From: Chloroflexota bacterium
GTDB lineage: Bacteria; Chloroflexota; Dehalococcoidia; GIF9; UBA5629
NCBI GenBank assembly: GCA_016865855.1
Contig: VGNX01000002.1
Coordinates: forward strand, 62,001-126,000
Direction: 5' to 3'
DNA: 64,000 bases
The notes under the pieces are model-generated. The model saw only the letters and a list, made by a program, of their open reading frames with translations, was not told where the DNA came from and searched no databases. This document shows, one piece after another, positions 45,959 to 54,957 of the stretch. The number at the start of each line of letters is the position of its first letter. Within the stretch, counting starts at the first letter, position 1. Both the position numbers and the translations under genes were made by a program.

Positions 45959-47056
45959 TTAGTATATGGTTACGCTCTCAGGAACATGCTCGGGCGGCCG
46001 TACCAGCTTCATCGTCCTAGCTCCAGACGGGCAGGAGATTACACAGCAGCCACAGCCCCGGCAGATCTCCGGGTCAACATATGCCCGCTCGCCACCGACT
46101 TCGGGATAGTGCTTCATGGAGATAGCTCCGAACTGGCACCTTTCCACACAGGTGCCGCAGGCTTGGCACTGCTCCGGATGGGCTTCAGCGACGAAGCGGC
46201 TCTTGGCTGCGATCTTAATTGCCATGCAGCAGCAGTAGTGGCAGTTGCAGACCAACTGGTTGACTTCTCTCTGGTTTACCGTAGCGTTGACTGTGGGATA
46301 CTGGTCTAGTTTATCCAGAACTTCGAGTGCCTGCTCATACGTGATTTTCCTGCCGGCTCCGCGGTCGAGGTTATACTGGGCAGTGCGGCCAAGCGTTATG
46401 CACGACTCTACAGGGACACCACACCATCTGTCCGTGTGAGACCTCTTGCAGCCACAATGAAGCAAAACCATGAGGTCTTGCGCCTTCAAGATAGCCCTTA
46501 TGTCTTCGAAGGGCTGGACGCCGGAAATATTCTCTACCGATTTCCACCTGGGCAAGACTCTGAACTCGCTGTGTGGGCTCAGGTTTTCGGGCTTGGGCTG
46601 GTTCATTGGTCCCTCCATGACACCCCAGAGGTCGAAGTAGCTCCTGCCAAGTTGCTTATCGAACCTAGGGTTACCCAGCGCTGCATCGTGAAGTTGTATG
46701 AAAGTGCGAGCCATGGAAGGCCCCTTTTTAGTGGGGAAAAGAAGGCCTTTTTCATAAAGCTCCCTTACATGCTTGTCTACCACCTTCTTATCCATGTTTA
46801 GCTTCTTAGCAAATTCCTCCGATACTTCCAGTGACCTGCCGGCTGATTCTACACGGTACAGGTCCGGCAGAGCAGCTACTATCTTTGCCTCCTCCAGGTT
46901 CGCTAGCTTGGAAAGTATCCTCTGCATGTGCTCCGAGTCACCAGCCCCAATTTTAGCCGCTAGCTCCTTGTAAATAGGGGCAATCTCTCCCTTCTCCGCA
47001 TTAACCCTTGCCTCCAACTCCTTATAGATCTGCTCGGCATCAGTTTTCTTACTCAT
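45959..47056 (-). CDS. Cysteine-rich Fe-S protein with N-terminal winged-helix-like region
   Basis: The 365-residue protein has three parts. The first 120 residues are helical, with a winged-helix-like EVSEEFAKKLNMDKKVVDKHV segment. The middle carries a cysteine-rich module (HCGCKRSHTDRWC, ESCITLG, CNCHYCCC). The C-terminus has two 4Fe-4S motifs (CQACGTCVERC and CRGCGCCVISC). The middle module recurs in the gene at 47360. Electron transfer or cluster delivery to a partner of the CooC-like ATPase is plausible; the function is not known. Confidence 0.75.
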   Translation of the reverse strand: MSKKTDAEQIYKELEARVNAEKGEIAPIYKELAAKIGAGDSEHMQRILSKLANLEEAKIVAALPDLYRVESAGRSLEVSEEFAKKLNMDKKVVDKHVRELYEKGLLFPTKKGPSMARTFIQLHDAALGNPRFDKQLGRSYFDLWGVMEGPMNQPKPENLSPHSEFRVLPRWKSVENISGVQPFEDIRAILKAQDLMVLLHCGCKRSHTDRWCGVPVESCITLGRTAQYNLDRGAGRKITYEQALEVLDKLDQYPTVNATVNQREVNQLVCNCHYCCCMAIKIAAKSRFVAEAHPEQCQACGTCVERCQFGAISMKHYPEVGGERAYVDPEICRGCGCCVISCPSGARTMKLVRPPEHVPESVTIY

Positions 47057-47128
47057 GGGTTCCGTTGCTCCTTTCCTCTCGAATACGGGGATTCACCTTG
47101 TTTTTGGTGGAGATTGCGATTCACCACA

Positions 47129-47157
47129 AGCATACCTTATGCCTGCGTTTATTTCAA
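47129..47157 (-). promoter_or_regulatory. Leftward promoter of the ferredoxin-like/cooC operon
   Basis: On the minus strand TTGAAA (47152-47157) is followed by a 17-nt spacer and TATGCT (47129-47134). The transcript would start about 65 nt before the ATG at 47056. Confidence 0.5.
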
Positions 47158-47237
47158 GTGTTAGGCAGTTTCTGTGCCCAGGCACCACTGCTAAACTGAA
47201 CACCGTTCCAAACCTACCATAAAAAGTACCGCCAAAG

Positions 47238-47267
47238 TTGACATTTTCGGCTGACCTAATTTAGACT
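47238..47267 (+). promoter_or_regulatory. Rightward promoter of the ferredoxin-like operon
   Basis: A perfect TTGACA at 47238-47243 is followed by an 18-nt spacer and TAGACT at 47262-47267. It faces the leftward promoter across the 303-nt gap 47057-47359, which otherwise holds nothing I recognise. Confidence 0.45.
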
Positions 47268-47359
47268 ATCACACATAGCAGACGACACCCCTGCTAAAGT
47301 GACGCCAAAAAACAATCCTTCTACCTGCTACGAGGTTTCAAACAAGGAGGCTAAGAAGC

Positions 47360-48196
47360 ATGTGTATATGGTGCGAGCGTTATGCCGATGGCTACCAGAG
47401 ATGGTACTTCAATCCAGCAAACTACGCCAGAAAGCTTTACAAAATCAGGAGGGAGGAGACAGAGGCCCTAGGAGCCGAGGCTAACCCACAGGCGGCTGGA
47501 GGAATGGCTTTGCTCACCCGGGGCTTTCTGGAAGCTTTAGACAGAAATGACCATGAGGCCGTTGCCAAGATGAAGCACGATGTGGAGCAAATTGCCTGGA
47601 CCACCCACTTCGGGCAAGTTGTTCCCCTCGAGGACATACTGAAGGTCATAGACATGATATACCCCATCGCCCTTATGACCTGTGCCTGCCGGCGCTCCAT
47701 GTTGGGCATCCCCGATGAAGAGAATTTTACCTGTATGGGCATGGGGCCGGGAATGTATAAATGGGAGAGATGGCCAGATACCTATCGCGGTGGGATCCAA
47801 TTCCTCACCCCCGATGAAGCCAAGGATATTGTCACCAAGCTGAACAAGAGGGGCTTGGTGCAGACATTGTTCACCTTCGGCACTCCATATCTCGCCGGGA
47901 TTTGCAACTGTGACTATCCTGACTGCAGTGCCATAAGAACCACGATTGACTATGGCATACACTTCTTGTGGAAAGGACACCATGTGGCCCGAGTTGACAA
48001 CGAACTCTGTAACGGCTGCGCTTCATGCATCCACCGCTGCCAGTTCAAGGCTCTGAGCTTCTCCGCGACCCAGAACAAGGCTTATATTGACCTGTTTCAG
48101 TGCTTTGGCTGTGGACTCTGCGTCTCAGAGTGCCCCCAGGATGCCATCACCATGGTGGAACGGGCCAGCTTCCCCGCCCTGGCCAAAGTTTGGTGA
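47360..48196 (+). CDS. Cysteine-rich Fe-S protein, paralogue of the 45959 gene product
   Basis: The 278-residue protein begins MCIWCERYADGYQRWYF. The middle module has CACRRSMLG, FTCMGMG, TPDEAKDIVTKLNKRGLVQ and ICNCDYPDC, aligning with the module of the leftward gene. Two C-terminal 4Fe-4S motifs follow (CNGCASCIHRC and CFGCGLCVSEC). The start is fixed by AAGGAGG at 47344-47350. It heads a four-gene operon, and a small ferredoxin follows after 24 nt. Confidence 0.75.
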   Translation: MCIWCERYADGYQRWYFNPANYARKLYKIRREETEALGAEANPQAAGGMALLTRGFLEALDRNDHEAVAKMKHDVEQIAWTTHFGQVVPLEDILKVIDMIYPIALMTCACRRSMLGIPDEENFTCMGMGPGMYKWERWPDTYRGGIQFLTPDEAKDIVTKLNKRGLVQTLFTFGTPYLAGICNCDYPDCSAIRTTIDYGIHFLWKGHHVARVDNELCNGCASCIHRCQFKALSFSATQNKAYIDLFQCFGCGLCVSECPQDAITMVERASFPALAKVW

Positions 48197-48220
48197 AGAT
48201 TTTACAGAGAGGGATGAGAA

Positions 48221-48457
48221 ATGCTGCCAACTATCACCGTAAATAACAAAAAATGCACTGACCCACTATCCTGCCGCAAGTGCCTGCTTATCTGCCCGAC
48301 CCATGTCTTGGGCCTCGGCACCAAGGTAGGCCCCAAGAAGCACCAGGAAATAGACCCGAGCCAGTTCATTGTGGCCGGTGTCCGCTTTGAAAAATGCACC
48401 GGCTGCATGGATTGTGTTAACGTGTGCCCCAAGAGTGCCATCCAAGTGAGCTTCTAA
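48221..48457 (+). CDS. Small ferredoxin-like protein
   Basis: The 78-residue protein has one standard 4Fe-4S motif near the C-terminus (CTGCMDCVNVCP) and an N-terminal variant (CTDPLSCRKCLLICP) with a longer spacing. It is likely an electron carrier for the neighbouring Fe-S proteins. Confidence 0.85.
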   Translation: MLPTITVNNKKCTDPLSCRKCLLICPTHVLGLGTKVGPKKHQEIDPSQFIVAGVRFEKCTGCMDCVNVCPKSAIQVSF

Positions 48458-48473
48458 CGGAGGTATTAAAGAA

Positions 48474-49055
48474 ATGACCACGGGTTGGAAATATGGCAAG
48501 CCAATGAAGGAAAATTTGATGGCCCTGGAAGAGCCAGGGAAAGTCCTGCCCTTCGACGCTGATAAAGGGCTGGTACAGGACATCACCTCAAAATTCGATT
48601 TAGGGTCAGTGGCCAAAAACCTTCAGGGCAAGGATGAAAAGGAGGCATATAAGGCGCTTGAAGAGCTGGGCAAGAAGGTGATGAAGCTCACCATTGAGCT
48701 GGCCAACACCAAATACCTGGATCGCACCGGGGAGATGGTGGAGAAGGTAGCTAAACAGACGGGCATATTTTTCCCCCATCGCTTGGGAAGATATCTGGAG
48801 CTATCCATATTCGGCCTTAGACCCTCTGACCGCTGGAACATATCCAAGGCTACCACCAAGGAGCTGGTGCTTCAGGTCTCTGCCTGTGCGGTGTACAAGG
48901 CGCTTGAGGATGCTGGCATAAAGGGACTTCCTTGCCAGGGATTCTGCTTTGCCAGCTTTATTGCTGCTGCAGAAAAGACCGGCGACCGCATAAATACCGA
49001 GATGCCGAAGACACTGCCTCAGGATGGTATGTGTGAGTTTCACATCTCAGTGTAG
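48474..49055 (+). CDS. Possible ATC-hydrolase-family (L-2-aminothiazoline-4-carboxylate hydrolase-like) protein
   Basis: The 193-residue protein has two cysteines near the C-terminus (LPCQGFCFASF) followed by TGDRINTEMP and DGMCEFHISV. The helical C-terminal half with a late GD...CxF motif recalls the ATC-hydrolase-like family. This is a weak recognition by pattern. The start ATG 48474 follows GGAGG. The family has diverse and mostly unknown roles; here it travels with Fe-S proteins. Confidence 0.45.
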   Translation: MTTGWKYGKPMKENLMALEEPGKVLPFDADKGLVQDITSKFDLGSVAKNLQGKDEKEAYKALEELGKKVMKLTIELANTKYLDRTGEMVEKVAKQTGIFFPHRLGRYLELSIFGLRPSDRWNISKATTKELVLQVSACAVYKALEDAGIKGLPCQGFCFASFIAAAEKTGDRINTEMPKTLPQDGMCEFHISV

Positions 49056-49092
49056 CCAAGCTCACGCTTAATGGTAACTTGGGAGGCTGCAG

Positions 49093-49377
49093 ATGCGCGT
49101 TTATCTCCCGCTAAGCGACTCCGCTGGCTTTGGGTTCTTTAGCTCTAGAAGCTTCAGAGCTCATTACCCACAGATTACCGAAGTTCTTGAGGAATGGTAT
49201 GACCGCAGCGCTGAGAACTGTGACCTCTTCGTGAACATCAGCGAGGTAGATAAGTATAGCGTAACCTGCACCGTGTGCCGTCATTTCGACAGCGGAGGCT
49301 GTGGCTCCACAGACCTTAAGGGCCCAAGCATAATCAAGCTTCTCCAAAACGCCTACAAGCATGACAGTTTAGATTAG
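49093..49377 (+). CDS. Small unknown protein, last gene of the Fe-S operon
   Basis: The 94-residue protein is not recognised. It has a CTVCRHFDSGGCG cluster near the C-terminus that could bind a metal. A GGGAGGCTGCAG ribosome site precedes ATG 49093. It is 37 nt downstream of the previous gene. The 49378-49598 gap after it holds no gene or clear terminator. Confidence 0.6.
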   Translation: MRVYLPLSDSAGFGFFSSRSFRAHYPQITEVLEEWYDRSAENCDLFVNISEVDKYSVTCTVCRHFDSGGCGSTDLKGPSIIKLLQNAYKHDSLD

Positions 49378-49598
49378 GCTAACTCAAATCACCCATATCG
49401 CCAGCTAAGCCAGCAAGACAACCATCCTGAGCTTTAAGTTCCCGAGAAGATGTGATAAAATTAGTGTAATGCAATCTCTTGTGCAATTTCGTTTTGCAGG
49501 CACTAAATGTAGTATTGGTAAGTTATTCTTAATTCCCCGCTATACCTATTCCAGAATTACTTGTGGAATATTTTCGTTCTAGTTAGTATTCAGTAGTC

Positions 49599-51518
49599 AT
49601 GCCGCAGCAAGCCAACAACAATACATTCGAAGACTACACTGCAGAGGATATCCGTATTCTGGATGGCCTAGAGGCGGTGCGACGCCGCCCGGGCATGTAC
49701 ATTGGCAGCACCGATGAACACGGGCTGCACCATCTGGTCTATGAGATAGTCTATAACAGCATAGACGAGGCAATGGCTGGCTACTGCGACCAATGCGAGA
49801 TAATAATTCACAAGGATAACGCAGTAACAGTCAAAGATAACGGCCGAGGTATACCGGTGGAAATCCACCCGGCAACCAATACCTCAGCCCTCGAAGCAGT
49901 TATGACCCGGCTCCACGCTGGAGCTAAATTCGGCGGCCGCACCTACACAGTGTCCAGCGGGTTACACGGTGTTGGTGCTTCAGTAGTAAATGCCCTGTCT
50001 TCCTGGCTCAATGCCGAGGTCAAACGCCAGGGTAAGATCTACCGCCAGAAATATGAACGTGGCACTCCTACCTGCGATCTGGAAGCCATCGGCGATACCG
50101 AAAAAACGGGAACTACCATCACTTTCCTGGCTGACACCGAAATCTTCAGTGAGATTAATTACGATTTCGATACAATCCGCCAGCGCCTCAAAGAACTAGC
50201 TTTTTTGAACAAGAACCTGGAAATAAGCTTCAAAGATGAGAGAACTGACCAAGAGGCAACATTCCTCTTTGAAGGTGGCATAGCTAGCCTTGTCAGCCGG
50301 TTCAATAAAAACCGGCAAGTCCTCCATCGTCAGCCCGTCTACATATCCGGCACAATAAACAGCACCATTGTAGAAGTAGCCCTGCAATACAACGATGGCT
50401 TTACCGAATCTACGCTTAGCTTTGCCAACTGCGTCAATACAATAGACGGAGGCAGCCATCTTACCGGGTTCCGCTCAGCGCTAACCCGTGTCCTCAATGA
50501 CTATGCTCGAAAGAACAAGCTGTTAAAGGATTCCGACCCCAATCTGATAGGTGATGACGTTCGTGACGGGCTGACATCCGTCATCAGTGTCAAGCTTGTT
50601 GAACCCCAGTTTGAAGGGCAAACCAAAGCCAAATTAGGTAATCCTGAAATAAAAACACAGGTCGAAGCCGTAGTAGCTGATGGCCTTTCGCTGTATCTGG
50701 AGCAGCACCCCGATGACGCAAAATCAATCATAGATAAGTGCCTAATCTCGGCTAAAGCTAGAGAGGCAGCTCGAAAGGCTCGCGACCTTATCTTCAAGAA
50801 AAGCAGCTTAGAAGCAGGTACTCTGCCTGGAAAGTTAGCCGGCTGCTCAGAGACCGACCCTCGCGAGTGTGAACTTTTCATGGTTGAAGGTGACTCTGCC
50901 GGGGGTTCAGCTAAGCAGGGTCGGGACCGCCGTTTCCAAGCCATTTTACCGCTGCGAGGTAAAATCCTTAATGTGGAAAAGGCTCCTAAAGATAAGATCC
51001 TGGACCATGAAGAAATCCGGGCCATTATAACCGCAGTAGGAGCCGGCATCGGTGACCAGCTCGACTTTTCCAGACTACGCTACCACCGCATAATCATTAT
51101 GACTGATGCCGATGTCGATGGCTCCCACATTCGAACACTGCTGCTTACCTTCTTCTACCGCAACATGACAGAGCTCATCAGCCAGGGTCACCTTTTCATC
51201 GCTCAGCCGCCTCTATACCGCATTCAAGCGGGTAAGCAACTATTCTGGATTTACTCAGAGAAAGAAAAGGATGCCAAGCTTAAGGAGTTCAAAGGCAGTA
51301 AATTGGAAATCCAGCGCTACAAGGGATTAGGAGAAATGAGCCCCGAGCAGCTATGGGAAACTACTATGAACCCGGCATCGCGAACTCTGCTCAAGGTGGA
51401 AATCGAAGACGCCATAGCGGCCGACAGGGTATTTCATATGCTTATGGGCAGTGAAGTCCCACCCCGAAAATCCTTCATCCAGGCCCATGCCAGAAGCGTC
51501 AGAAACCTGGATATTTAG
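49599..51518 (+). CDS. gyrB: DNA gyrase subunit B
   Basis: The 639-residue ATPase subunit has the GHKL domain (EIVYNSIDEAMAGYCD, VKDNGRGIPV, GLHGVGASVVNALS). The TOPRIM domain has MVEGDSAGGSAKQGRDRRFQ, DADVDGSHIRTL and the C-terminal YKGLGEMSPEQLWETTM. The ATG at 49599 has no visible ribosome site. gyrA lies 10 kb downstream on the same strand. Confidence 0.97.
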   Translation: MPQQANNNTFEDYTAEDIRILDGLEAVRRRPGMYIGSTDEHGLHHLVYEIVYNSIDEAMAGYCDQCEIIIHKDNAVTVKDNGRGIPVEIHPATNTSALEAVMTRLHAGAKFGGRTYTVSSGLHGVGASVVNALSSWLNAEVKRQGKIYRQKYERGTPTCDLEAIGDTEKTGTTITFLADTEIFSEINYDFDTIRQRLKELAFLNKNLEISFKDERTDQEATFLFEGGIASLVSRFNKNRQVLHRQPVYISGTINSTIVEVALQYNDGFTESTLSFANCVNTIDGGSHLTGFRSALTRVLNDYARKNKLLKDSDPNLIGDDVRDGLTSVISVKLVEPQFEGQTKAKLGNPEIKTQVEAVVADGLSLYLEQHPDDAKSIIDKCLISAKAREAARKARDLIFKKSSLEAGTLPGKLAGCSETDPRECELFMVEGDSAGGSAKQGRDRRFQAILPLRGKILNVEKAPKDKILDHEEIRAIITAVGAGIGDQLDFSRLRYHRIIIMTDADVDGSHIRTLLLTFFYRNMTELISQGHLFIAQPPLYRIQAGKQLFWIYSEKEKDAKLKEFKGSKLEIQRYKGLGEMSPEQLWETTMNPASRTLLKVEIEDAIAADRVFHMLMGSEVPPRKSFIQAHARSVRNLDI

Positions 51519-51529
51519 CCTGTCAGATT

Positions 51530-52138
51530 TTATTTCCGTTGCCGGTATAGCTTCTGTTCTTTTATATAACTCTCCACCTCATCAGGCACAAGGCCGTGAA
51601 TAGATAACCCCTGAGCTACTCTCTTTCGTATGTCCGAAGAACTGATGTCAACTGGCGGTATATCGAGCCATATCACACTCTGAGTTACTCCAGGAACCGA
51701 CGCTTCCAGGGTCTTTAAGTCTGGGCGGCTGAAACCCGGTCTGGTAACCGCCACCAACTTACAGAGCTGAAACAATTTGGCCGGCTCCTTCCATTGAGGA
51801 AGCTCAGCTAGGCTGTCCCAGCCTAATATGAAGAAAATTTTCGTTTCAGCACCCAGTCGCTGCTGTAAAGTAGTCATGGTTTCAACACTGTATGAAGGCC
51901 AAGGGCGATACGCCATAATGGTCGAGAGCTCAAAATAGGGGTTATTAGCAATCGCCAGCTTCACCATCTCCACACGGTGAATTGCTGAAGCGATGCTCCT
52001 CTCTGCCTTAAACCACGGCTGCGAATCAAGAACAAAGATAACTTTGGCAAGCCTGAGCTTTAGCCTAGCTTCTTCAGCTATAATGAGATGCCCCGAATGA
52101 ATGGGGTCAAAAGTGCCGCCTAATACACCTATATCCAT
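51530..52138 (-). CDS. nadD: Nicotinate-nucleotide adenylyltransferase
   Basis: The 202-residue enzyme makes the dinucleotide in NAD synthesis. The nucleotidylyltransferase motif GGTFDPIHSGHL is at 7-18 and ISSSDIRKR near the end. The ATG lies inside the last codons of obg (10-nt overlap), a coupled pair. It converges with gyrB. Confidence 0.95.
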   Translation of the reverse strand: MDIGVLGGTFDPIHSGHLIIAEEARLKLRLAKVIFVLDSQPWFKAERSIASAIHRVEMVKLAIANNPYFELSTIMAYRPWPSYSVETMTTLQQRLGAETKIFFILGWDSLAELPQWKEPAKLFQLCKLVAVTRPGFSRPDLKTLEASVPGVTQSVIWLDIPPVDISSSDIRKRVAQGLSIHGLVPDEVESYIKEQKLYRQRK

Positions 52139-53196
52139 TTACCCCGCCTAACCTTGGGCTTAGGTCGAAAAACAGCCATCGGCACCTCTGAGCCGGTGCC
52201 CTTCTCCTGAACCTCCTCCAAGATTTTAGCTATCTCTGATATAAGCTCAGACACACCTTGCTTGGTAATTGCTGATATAAAGAATGCCTTTATTCCCAGA
52301 GAGCTGAAGAGCTGCCTAATCTCCAGCAACCGAGCTTGAACCTCCGGCAAATCTACTTTGTTCACCACCACAACCTGAGGCTTTTGAGCCATCTCTGGCT
52401 TATATAAAGCCAGCTCCCTGTTCAGGTTGTTCATATCATCAATTATAGATGGAGACCTACCATCGAGCACATGAAGCAAAACCCTAGTCCTCTCAGCATG
52501 GCGCAGGAATTCATGCCCCAGCCCCCTGCCCAGATGAGCACCATCCACAAGCCCGGGAATCTCCGCCAAAACAAATGCCTTCATCCCCACCTCAACCACA
52601 CCCAGTGCTGGCTCACGGGTAGTGAAAGGGTAATCAGCTATTTTCGGCCTGGCTTTAGACACGGCTGCCAAAAGGGTGGATTTACCTACGTTGGGATAGC
52701 CTATAATACCCACATCGGCAATAAGTTTAAGATCAAGGACAATACGATGTTCTCCGCCAGGCTCACCCTTAGTAGCTATTTTGGGAGCCTGGTTCCTAGA
52801 CGTAGCAAAATGGACATTTCCCAACCCGCCACTACCCCCTTTAGCCACCAGAACTTTTTGTCCTTGCTGACTCAAATCAGACAGCAGCACTTCTTGCTCA
52901 TCTTCCTTAAGAAATACCATAGTTCCTAAAGGCACCTTGATTACAAGGTCATCACCCTTTGCACCGTGTTTCTTCTGCTTCCCTCCACTCCTCCCGGATA
53001 CCGCCTTAAAACGCCTCTTACGTCGAAAGTAATCCAGGGTGGTAGCACTTCTATCAGCAGTAATATGAACACTTCCTCCATCACCTCCATCACCACCATC
53101 AGGACCACCAAGCGGTACGAACTTCTCATGACGGAAACTAACTACACCATCCCCACCATTACCACCTCCTACCATAATTTCAACTCTATCCATCAA
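52129..53196 (-). CDS. obg: Obg GTPase without the C-terminal OCT domain
   Basis: The 355-residue ribosome-associated GTPase has the glycine-rich Obg domain (GGNGGDGVVSFRHEKF, GPDGGDGGDGG, GGSGGLGN). The G domain has GYPNVGKSTLL, DIPGLVDGAHLGRGLGHEFL and NKVD. It ends after VFRPKPKVRRGKWI, where the OCT domain would begin. No OCT coding continues in another frame because nadD starts there, so this is a natural short form. Confidence 0.95.
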   Translation of the reverse strand: MMDRVEIMVGGGNGGDGVVSFRHEKFVPLGGPDGGDGGDGGSVHITADRSATTLDYFRRKRRFKAVSGRSGGKQKKHGAKGDDLVIKVPLGTMVFLKEDEQEVLLSDLSQQGQKVLVAKGGSGGLGNVHFATSRNQAPKIATKGEPGGEHRIVLDLKLIADVGIIGYPNVGKSTLLAAVSKARPKIADYPFTTREPALGVVEVGMKAFVLAEIPGLVDGAHLGRGLGHEFLRHAERTRVLLHVLDGRSPSIIDDMNNLNRELALYKPEMAQKPQVVVVNKVDLPEVQARLLEIRQLFSSLGIKAFFISAITKQGVSELISEIAKILEEVQEKGTGSEVPMAVFRPKPKVRRGKWI

Positions 53197-53216
53197 ATTA
53201 TATCCTTGTTACTATA

Positions 53217-53414
53217 ATTAATATAAGTATTTACTGTTAAGGTGAATAGTTAATAATAACTAATAAGTCAGGTTTATAAGTATATTGAACATATTATGAA
53301 GAGAATAGAATGATATTTCAATATAGGATGGTTTATGAACAAATTATGAACAAGTTATTAACAGGTGAGTGGGGTTGCGCACAATTTTAGGTGGGTTTCC
53401 CCATAAGTACTAAT
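53217..53414. other. Probable replication origin region (oriC)
   Basis: The AT-rich gap between obg and dnaA holds three DnaA-box-like 9-mers in the same orientation: TTATGAACA at 53333 and 53344, and TTATTAACA at 53355. They are spaced exactly 11 bp apart, one helical turn. A looser TTATGAAGA lies at 53294. The flanking 53217-53330 stretch is strongly AT-rich and could be the unwinding element. dnaA is adjacent and gyrB and gyrA lie nearby. The boxes differ from the classic TTATCCACA. Confidence 0.62.
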
Positions 53415-54764
53415 TTAGTTTCTGGTTGTTTTAGTTTTTAGCTGTTGTTGGAGCTCTTCGAGTGATTTCCCAAGCTGAGGATTAATCTTTATTTGATCAG
53501 CTATCATTTTAAAGCCGTAAAGTACGGTTCTATGCTTTCTACCTCCTAGCAGTTTACCGATTTCAGCTAAGCCACAATGGTTCTGCTCGCGTAACAGGTA
53601 CATGGTGACCTGACGAGCTAAAGCCGTTTTCTTATCTCGCCGTTTGCCTTTTAATGTTTCAAGGTCGATGCCATAATAGTCAGCTACAGTGGTCATTATT
53701 AGCTTAAGTATGGCTTCTTGCTTACTGTCTTTTGGCATTATGTCTGCCAGTGCCTGCGTGGTTAAGTGCATATCTAGCTTTGTGCCGCTCAGCCTTGAGT
53801 AGGTGAGCACTCTATTTAAGGCGCCTTCTAATTCCCGAATATTGTGCTGAAACTGCGTTGCTAGAAACCGCAGGACTTCCGTTGGAATTGGCATGTTTAG
53901 CTGCTTCGCCTTAACTTTGAGGATGGCTAGGCGTGTTTCCAAATCTGGTAGTCCCAAATCAGCAACAAGCCCCCATTCAAGCCGGGATCTCAATTTCTTG
54001 GTGATTGAGGATATAGCTTTGGGAGGGCGATCGCATGTAACTACAATTTGGCAGTTATTTTCATAGAGGTCGTTGAAAATGTGTACCAGGCATTCTTGGG
54101 TCTGTGCTTTGCCACTTAGGAATTGGACATCATCGAGTAGCAAGAAGTCAGTGCTCCTGAACTTGCGGTGAAAGTCATCAATCCTATTGTTCTTGAGGGC
54201 GGTTATAAACTGGTTGGTAAACTGCTCAGCGCTAGCTACAAGTATGTTAAGACCTTTAGCCTTGACTATGTGTCCTATGGCATGCAGTAGATGTGTTTTG
54301 CCTGTGCCGGTGTCACCATAAATGAAAAGCGGATTGTATCTACGTCCGGGCTCTTCAGAAATCTCTAAAGCTGATGCGTAAGCTAACCGGTTGTATTCAC
54401 CGACTACGAAGGTATCAAAAGTGTACTTTGGATTGAGCCTTGCTGCTGCCGTTGGCTCCTTCAGCTTCGAGCTTGTCCCACCGTCAGCTTGGTAGGCGGG
54501 GTTTAGGTGGATACCTGGACTGGTGGGCCGAATTGCAAATTGGACGTCAACGGTCTTGCCAGTAATACCGGTTAAAGTCCTCTTGATTAAGGAATAGAGG
54601 CGACTTCTTAACCATTCAGCGATGAAGACGTTAGGAACACCGATAACAAAGACATCTTCTTTATAACTTATACCGGTGGTATCCTTAAGCCAAGTATCAT
54701 AGTTTGGCTTGTTAACTTGAAGTTGGAGTTCTCCCAGAGCTGCTTCCCAGATTTTTTGTGGCAA
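53415..54764 (-). CDS. dnaA: Chromosomal replication initiator DnaA
   Basis: The 449-residue AAA+ protein has an N-terminal helical domain (WEAALGELQLQVNKPNYDTWL), then Walker A GDTGTGKTHLLHAIGH, Walker B LLLDDVQFL and the C-terminal DNA-binding domain with CGLAEIGKLLGGRKHRTVLYG. The start is TTG 54764 with GCAGGA just upstream. The predicted oriC lies directly after its 3' end. Confidence 0.97.
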   Translation of the reverse strand: MPQKIWEAALGELQLQVNKPNYDTWLKDTTGISYKEDVFVIGVPNVFIAEWLRSRLYSLIKRTLTGITGKTVDVQFAIRPTSPGIHLNPAYQADGGTSSKLKEPTAAARLNPKYTFDTFVVGEYNRLAYASALEISEEPGRRYNPLFIYGDTGTGKTHLLHAIGHIVKAKGLNILVASAEQFTNQFITALKNNRIDDFHRKFRSTDFLLLDDVQFLSGKAQTQECLVHIFNDLYENNCQIVVTCDRPPKAISSITKKLRSRLEWGLVADLGLPDLETRLAILKVKAKQLNMPIPTEVLRFLATQFQHNIRELEGALNRVLTYSRLSGTKLDMHLTTQALADIMPKDSKQEAILKLIMTTVADYYGIDLETLKGKRRDKKTALARQVTMYLLREQNHCGLAEIGKLLGGRKHRTVLYGFKMIADQIKINPQLGKSLEELQQQLKTKTTRN

Positions 54765-54909
54765 TTTATCCTGCCGCTAGAAAAAAATAATCCCCTATCC
54801 CGGTGAAAAAACCTTTCAAAATTAATAATTGAGTGATAGACTGAAAGGAATGAACCAGAACTACCCCACAAACCTACTTTTAATAGAGTAGCACGGCGTT
54901 CTCTTGGGG

Positions 54910-54951
54910 TGTCAAGGGGGTTTTTGACATAATGGAGAAAGTTGGTAAAAT
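54910..54951 (+). promoter_or_regulatory. fmt promoter; divergent TTGACA inverted repeat
   Basis: TTGACA at 54924-54929, a 16-nt spacer and TAAAAT at 54946-54951 point to a start at about 54958, the first base of the fmt GTG. The transcript would have almost no leader. The opposite-strand TTGACA (54910-54915) makes a TGTCAA/TTGACA inverted repeat with 8-nt spacing, but no good -10 toward dnaA was found. Confidence 0.55.
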
Positions 54952-54957
54952 TTATTT

